A stretch of 64,000 nucleotides of DNA from Oscillospiraceae bacterium (GTDB taxonomy: Bacteria; Bacillota; Clostridia; Oscillospirales; Acutalibacteraceae). Both the position numbers and the translations under genes were made by a program. Of this stretch, positions 61,585 through 64,000 are shown piece after piece (position 1 is the stretch's first letter; every line of letters starts with the position of its first letter). Where the stretch lies: the NCBI GenBank assembly GCA_910574995.1, contig CAJTCS010000005.1, positions 1-64,000 on the forward strand, given 5' to 3'. A model generated the notes under the pieces. The model saw only the letters and a program-made list of their open reading frames with translations, searched no databases and had not been told where the DNA came from.

Positions 61585-61646
61585 GATGGTTCCCCTGCAA
61601 GGGGAACCATCGGGCAGGCTATCTCTATTAAGATAGCCTGCCTTTT
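61585..61646 (+). terminator. two adjacent perfect hairpins, the second a terminator
   Basis: Hairpin 1 (61585-61611): 12-bp stem GATGGTTCCCCT, loop GCA. Hairpin 2 (61613-61642): 12-bp stem GGCAGGCTATCT, loop CTATTA, followed by TTTT. Only hairpin 2 looks like a terminator; the role of hairpin 1 is unknown. Confidence 0.75.
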
Positions 61647-61692
61647 GGCAAGCCTGGCAACCCCGCAAAACTTTGACAAGGCTGGTGATGGT

Positions 61693-61881
61693 TTGGCAGA
61701 AAAGGACAAAAAGCAGATTTTGCTGCGCATCTCCGCTTCCCTGTGGAAAGACCTGGCCGCCTGGGCTGAAGACGATTTCCGCTCTATCAACGGGCAGATC
61801 GAATACCTATTGACGGAAGCTGTGCGCAAGCGTAAAAAAGCACCGCCCCCAGGCAAAGGGGACGGCGGCGAAACGCATTGA
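61693..61881 (+). CDS. Arc-like ribbon-helix-helix DNA-binding protein
   Basis: A 62-residue protein: AEKDKKQILLRISASLWKDL, then WAEDDFRSINGQIEYLLTEAV, the beta-strand/helix/helix of Arc/MetJ repressors, and a basic tail KRKKAPPPGK. A TTG start at 61693 with AAGG upstream is the best choice; the longer frame crosses the two hairpins. It follows the SPFH gene, an association seen often in related bacteria. Confidence 0.75.
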   Translation: MAEKDKKQILLRISASLWKDLAAWAEDDFRSINGQIEYLLTEAVRKRKKAPPPGKGDGGETH

Positions 61882-61889
61882 CAAGCTAT

Positions 61890-61919
61890 AAGGGGTGGCG
61901 CTTTGCCGCCCCTTTTTTT
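61890..61919 (+). terminator. terminator after the RHH gene
   Basis: AAGGGGTGGCG CTTT GCCGCCCC then TTTTTTT. Confidence 0.85.
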
Positions 61920-62037
61920 GCATGGGCCCATAACACACGTTCCCCATGCAGATTGTCCGGGGAAAGGCCCGCGCAGCACCCAGGCTTGCCCTGAAACAAG
62001 GCCCCTGGCAGGGGTTCCAGGGCAAGCCATACACGCC

Positions 62038-63657
62038 CTATAGGCTGGGGGATTCCGGGTCTACCCGGCACACCAGCACAAAAGGCCGGGGGCTTTCCAG
62101 CATTTCCCGGGCCAAAGCGGCCGCCTGGGCGTTATTGCCCGCCAGGGCGGCGGGGATGCCATAGGCCTGGCACAGCATCACAAAATCCGGGTTGCCGCCC
62201 ATATGGGTGGCGCTATGGCGGCCCCCATAGTGCAAGTTCTGCTGTTCCCGCACCATGCCCAGGCGGCGGTTGTCCATCACCACCATTTTCAAAGGGACGT
62301 TACAGGCGCACACCGTTGCCAGCTCGCACAGGCTCATCTGGAAAGCCCCGTCCCCGCAAACCGATACCACCTGCCGGCGGGGCTTGGCCAATTTCGCCCC
62401 CAGGGCGGCGGGCAGGGCATACCCCATGGTGCCTAAGCCCCCGCTGGTCAGGAACCGGCCTTCTTTCTGCGTAAAATGGCTGGCCGCCCAAATCTGGCTT
62501 TGCCCGGGGTCGGCTGCTAAAATGGCGTCCTCTTCCATCATGGCGGAAAGGGCCCGGATGAACGAACGGGGCTCTACAAAATCCTCCCGGTCCAGGCCCC
62601 GGGGCACGTGCGCCTGCTTATATCCCAACACCCGGCTGGCCCAGGCGCCGCACCCAGCGGCCTGGGCTTGCTCTGTAAGGCTGGCCAGCACCTGGCGGAC
62701 ATCCCCTACAATGGGGATATCTACCCGCATGTTTTTGCCAATCTCCGCCGGGTCGATATCAATGTGGACAATCCGGGCCTGCTCCGCAATCTGATGGGGC
62801 GCGGCAATGGCCCTGTCCCCCACCCGGGCCCCGCACAGCAGAACAAGGTCGGCCTCCACCATGGCCCGGTTGGCATAGGGGCGGCCAAATTTGCCGATCA
62901 TCCCTAGATAGACAGGGCTGCCCATGGGCATAGCCCCCAGGCCCATCATGGTGGAAACCACCGGGATGCCGGTTTTCTGGGCAAAGGCAGACAGCTCCTC
63001 CCGTGCGCCGGCCAATACCACGCCCCCGCCGCAGCAAAGGACGGGGCGGCGGGCCTGGGCGATGGCTTGGGCCGCTTTTTTGATCTGCATGGGATGCCCG
63101 GCTGTATTGGGCTTATAGCCAGGTATCTCCGCTTTCTCAGGATAGGCGAAGCCCTCTGCCGCTTGCTCCTGCACGTCCTGTGGCACGTCGATGAGCACAG
63201 GGCCGGGCCTGCCGGTGGTGGCAATGTGGAAGGCCTCTTTGAAGATACGGGGCAGGTCTTTGGCGTTGGAAACCAGGTAGCTGTGCTTGGTAAAGGATTC
63301 GCATGCGCCGGTCACATCCGCCTCCTGGAATACGTCCCGGCCCAGCTGCTCCAAATGCACCTGCCCGGTAATGGCCACTATGGGTATAGAGTCCATATAG
63401 GCGGTGGCAATGCCGGTAATCAGGTTCGTGGCCCCCGGGCCAGAGGTGGCCACGCATACCCCCGGCCTGCCAGAGGCCCGGGCATAGCCGCTGGCCATAT
63501 GGGCGGCGTTCTGCTCTGAGCGCACCAGCACATGCCGCAAGGGCGAATCGTACAGGGCGTCGTAAAAAGGGCAGATGGCCGCGCCGGGATAGCCAAAAAG
63601 CATCTCCACGCCTTCGGCCTCCAGGCATTTCACCATGATCTGCGCGCCTGTATACAC
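62038..63657 (-). CDS. ilvB: acetolactate synthase, large (catalytic) subunit
   Basis: Thiamine diphosphate enzyme that joins two pyruvates (or pyruvate and 2-oxobutyrate), the first common step to valine, leucine and isoleucine. The 539-residue product has the catalytic Glu region VEMLFGYPGAAICPFYDAL, SGPGATNLITGIATAYMDS, QEADVTGACESFTKHSY, GLGTMGYALPAALGAKLA and the ThDP motif VSVCGDGAFQMSLCELATV … VVMDNRRLGMVREQ. The GTG at 63657 follows AAAGGAGGTG; the longer frame from 63774 is rejected. No regulatory subunit (ilvN/ilvH) lies downstream, so it may be catabolic or have its partner elsewhere. Confidence 0.93.
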   Translation of the reverse strand: MYTGAQIMVKCLEAEGVEMLFGYPGAAICPFYDALYDSPLRHVLVRSEQNAAHMASGYARASGRPGVCVATSGPGATNLITGIATAYMDSIPIVAITGQVHLEQLGRDVFQEADVTGACESFTKHSYLVSNAKDLPRIFKEAFHIATTGRPGPVLIDVPQDVQEQAAEGFAYPEKAEIPGYKPNTAGHPMQIKKAAQAIAQARRPVLCCGGGVVLAGAREELSAFAQKTGIPVVSTMMGLGAMPMGSPVYLGMIGKFGRPYANRAMVEADLVLLCGARVGDRAIAAPHQIAEQARIVHIDIDPAEIGKNMRVDIPIVGDVRQVLASLTEQAQAAGCGAWASRVLGYKQAHVPRGLDREDFVEPRSFIRALSAMMEEDAILAADPGQSQIWAASHFTQKEGRFLTSGGLGTMGYALPAALGAKLAKPRRQVVSVCGDGAFQMSLCELATVCACNVPLKMVVMDNRRLGMVREQQNLHYGGRHSATHMGGNPDFVMLCQAYGIPAALAGNNAQAAALAREMLESPRPFVLVCRVDPESPSL

Positions 63658-63730
63658 GCTGCCACCTCCTTTTTCGTTGAAAGCCCGCCCCCGCGAACGT
63701 CCCGTTTGGCCGCCGCGGCATGGTAAAGCG

Positions 63731-64000
63731 TCACACCGCCTTGCCCACCAGAAGGAACCGGTGGGCAAAACCATATCCCTTCTCTTGATAGTGCTGGTTT
63801 TGGTACTGGATGCGGAAGCCAGCCTTTTGGAACAAGGGGGCCTGGTTCTCCAGGTTGTAATGGGGAGGCAGGCTCTGGGCGCCGCTATCCCGCGCCCCCA
63901 GCTGCTCTGTCAGGCAGAAGCCGCCCGGCCGCAATACCCGGCGGACCTCCCCATATGGGCAAGGCCCATACCTATGCAGCACCAGGCCAAAGCTGCCGTC
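63731..64000 (-). CDS. SAM-dependent methyltransferase, C-terminal part (gene runs off the right edge)
   Basis: Ninety codons are open to the window edge: DGSFGLVLHRYGPCPYGEVRRVLRPGGFCLTEQLGARDS and then FQKAGFRIQYQNQHYQEKGYGFAHRFLLVGKAV. The RVLRPGGFCLTEQ motif is motif V/VI of class I methyltransferases and resembles the gene at 23950-24762. It lies 73 bases upstream of ilvB on the same strand. Confidence 0.75.
   Translation of the reverse strand, partial: DGSFGLVLHRYGPCPYGEVRRVLRPGGFCLTEQLGARDSGAQSLPPHYNLENQAPLFQKAGFRIQYQNQHYQEKGYGFAHRFLLVGKAV

Overview
The window looks like chromosome of a GC-rich, motile, Gram-positive anaerobe of the Clostridia, most likely the Oscillospiraceae/Oscillospirales. 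The supporting signs are a CsrA-controlled flagellin, a YtvI-type AI-2E-family permease, strong AAGGAGG ribosome sites with frequent TTG/GTG starts, sigma-A type promoters, a type A RNase P RNA, and an agr-type peptide signalling locus. This assignment is inferred from gene content; no search was run.

Layout. 1-3.4 kb (minus strand): a serine recombinase, a resolvase-like protein without a catalytic domain, csrA and a flagellin gene that runs off the left edge. 3.4-36.6 kb is core chromosome: an ATP-grasp protein, rnpB, pncB, an XRE regulator, an AI-2E-family permease, an aminotransferase with an AAA ATPase, a PurF homologue without its catalytic cysteine, a MORN-repeat protein, trmL, a MacB-like ABC transporter, a glycolytic cluster (pgk, tpiA, gpmI), an ECF sigma/anti-sigma-like pair, rpmB, glyA, ychF, and a fused ATPase-permease ABC protein divergent from an OmpR-type two-component system.

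36.9-53.4 kb is an AT-richer accessory region built from fragments. It holds three AT-rich genes (zinc ribbon, membrane protein, 2TM plus NUDIX-like protein), a heavily deleted prophage (ParB-like N-terminus, small terminase, HNH nuclease, tail genes, a tail/VapE chimera), and a conjugative-element lysozyme/M23 peptidase. It then holds two tandem copies of a secreted-protein/cytoplasmic-protein gene pair, an XRE regulator, a complete agr-like set (LytTR regulator, GHKL kinase, AgrB, AgrD), remnants of a large serine recombinase and an IS200-like transposase, and a candidate type I toxin-antitoxin locus. Four genes here carry an apparent one-base slip in a short homopolymer, which points to decay, phase variation or sequence error.

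53.4-64 kb returns to host-like composition. It has three overlapping small genes of unknown function, a phosphorelay operon (receiver, hybrid kinase with HPt, hybrid kinase fused to a DegV lipid-binding domain), a small lipoprotein, an SPFH/band-7 protein with a ribbon-helix-helix partner, acetolactate synthase and the end of a methyltransferase.

The most unusual items are the paired secreted/cytoplasmic genes beside the agr locus, the small hydrophobic peptide with a facing antisense RNA near 53.1 kb, and the kinase-receiver-DegV fusion near 55 kb. Candidate operators tie the accessory modules together: a GCGCAAAA motif lies both inside the agr-operon promoter and upstream of the secreted-protein operon.
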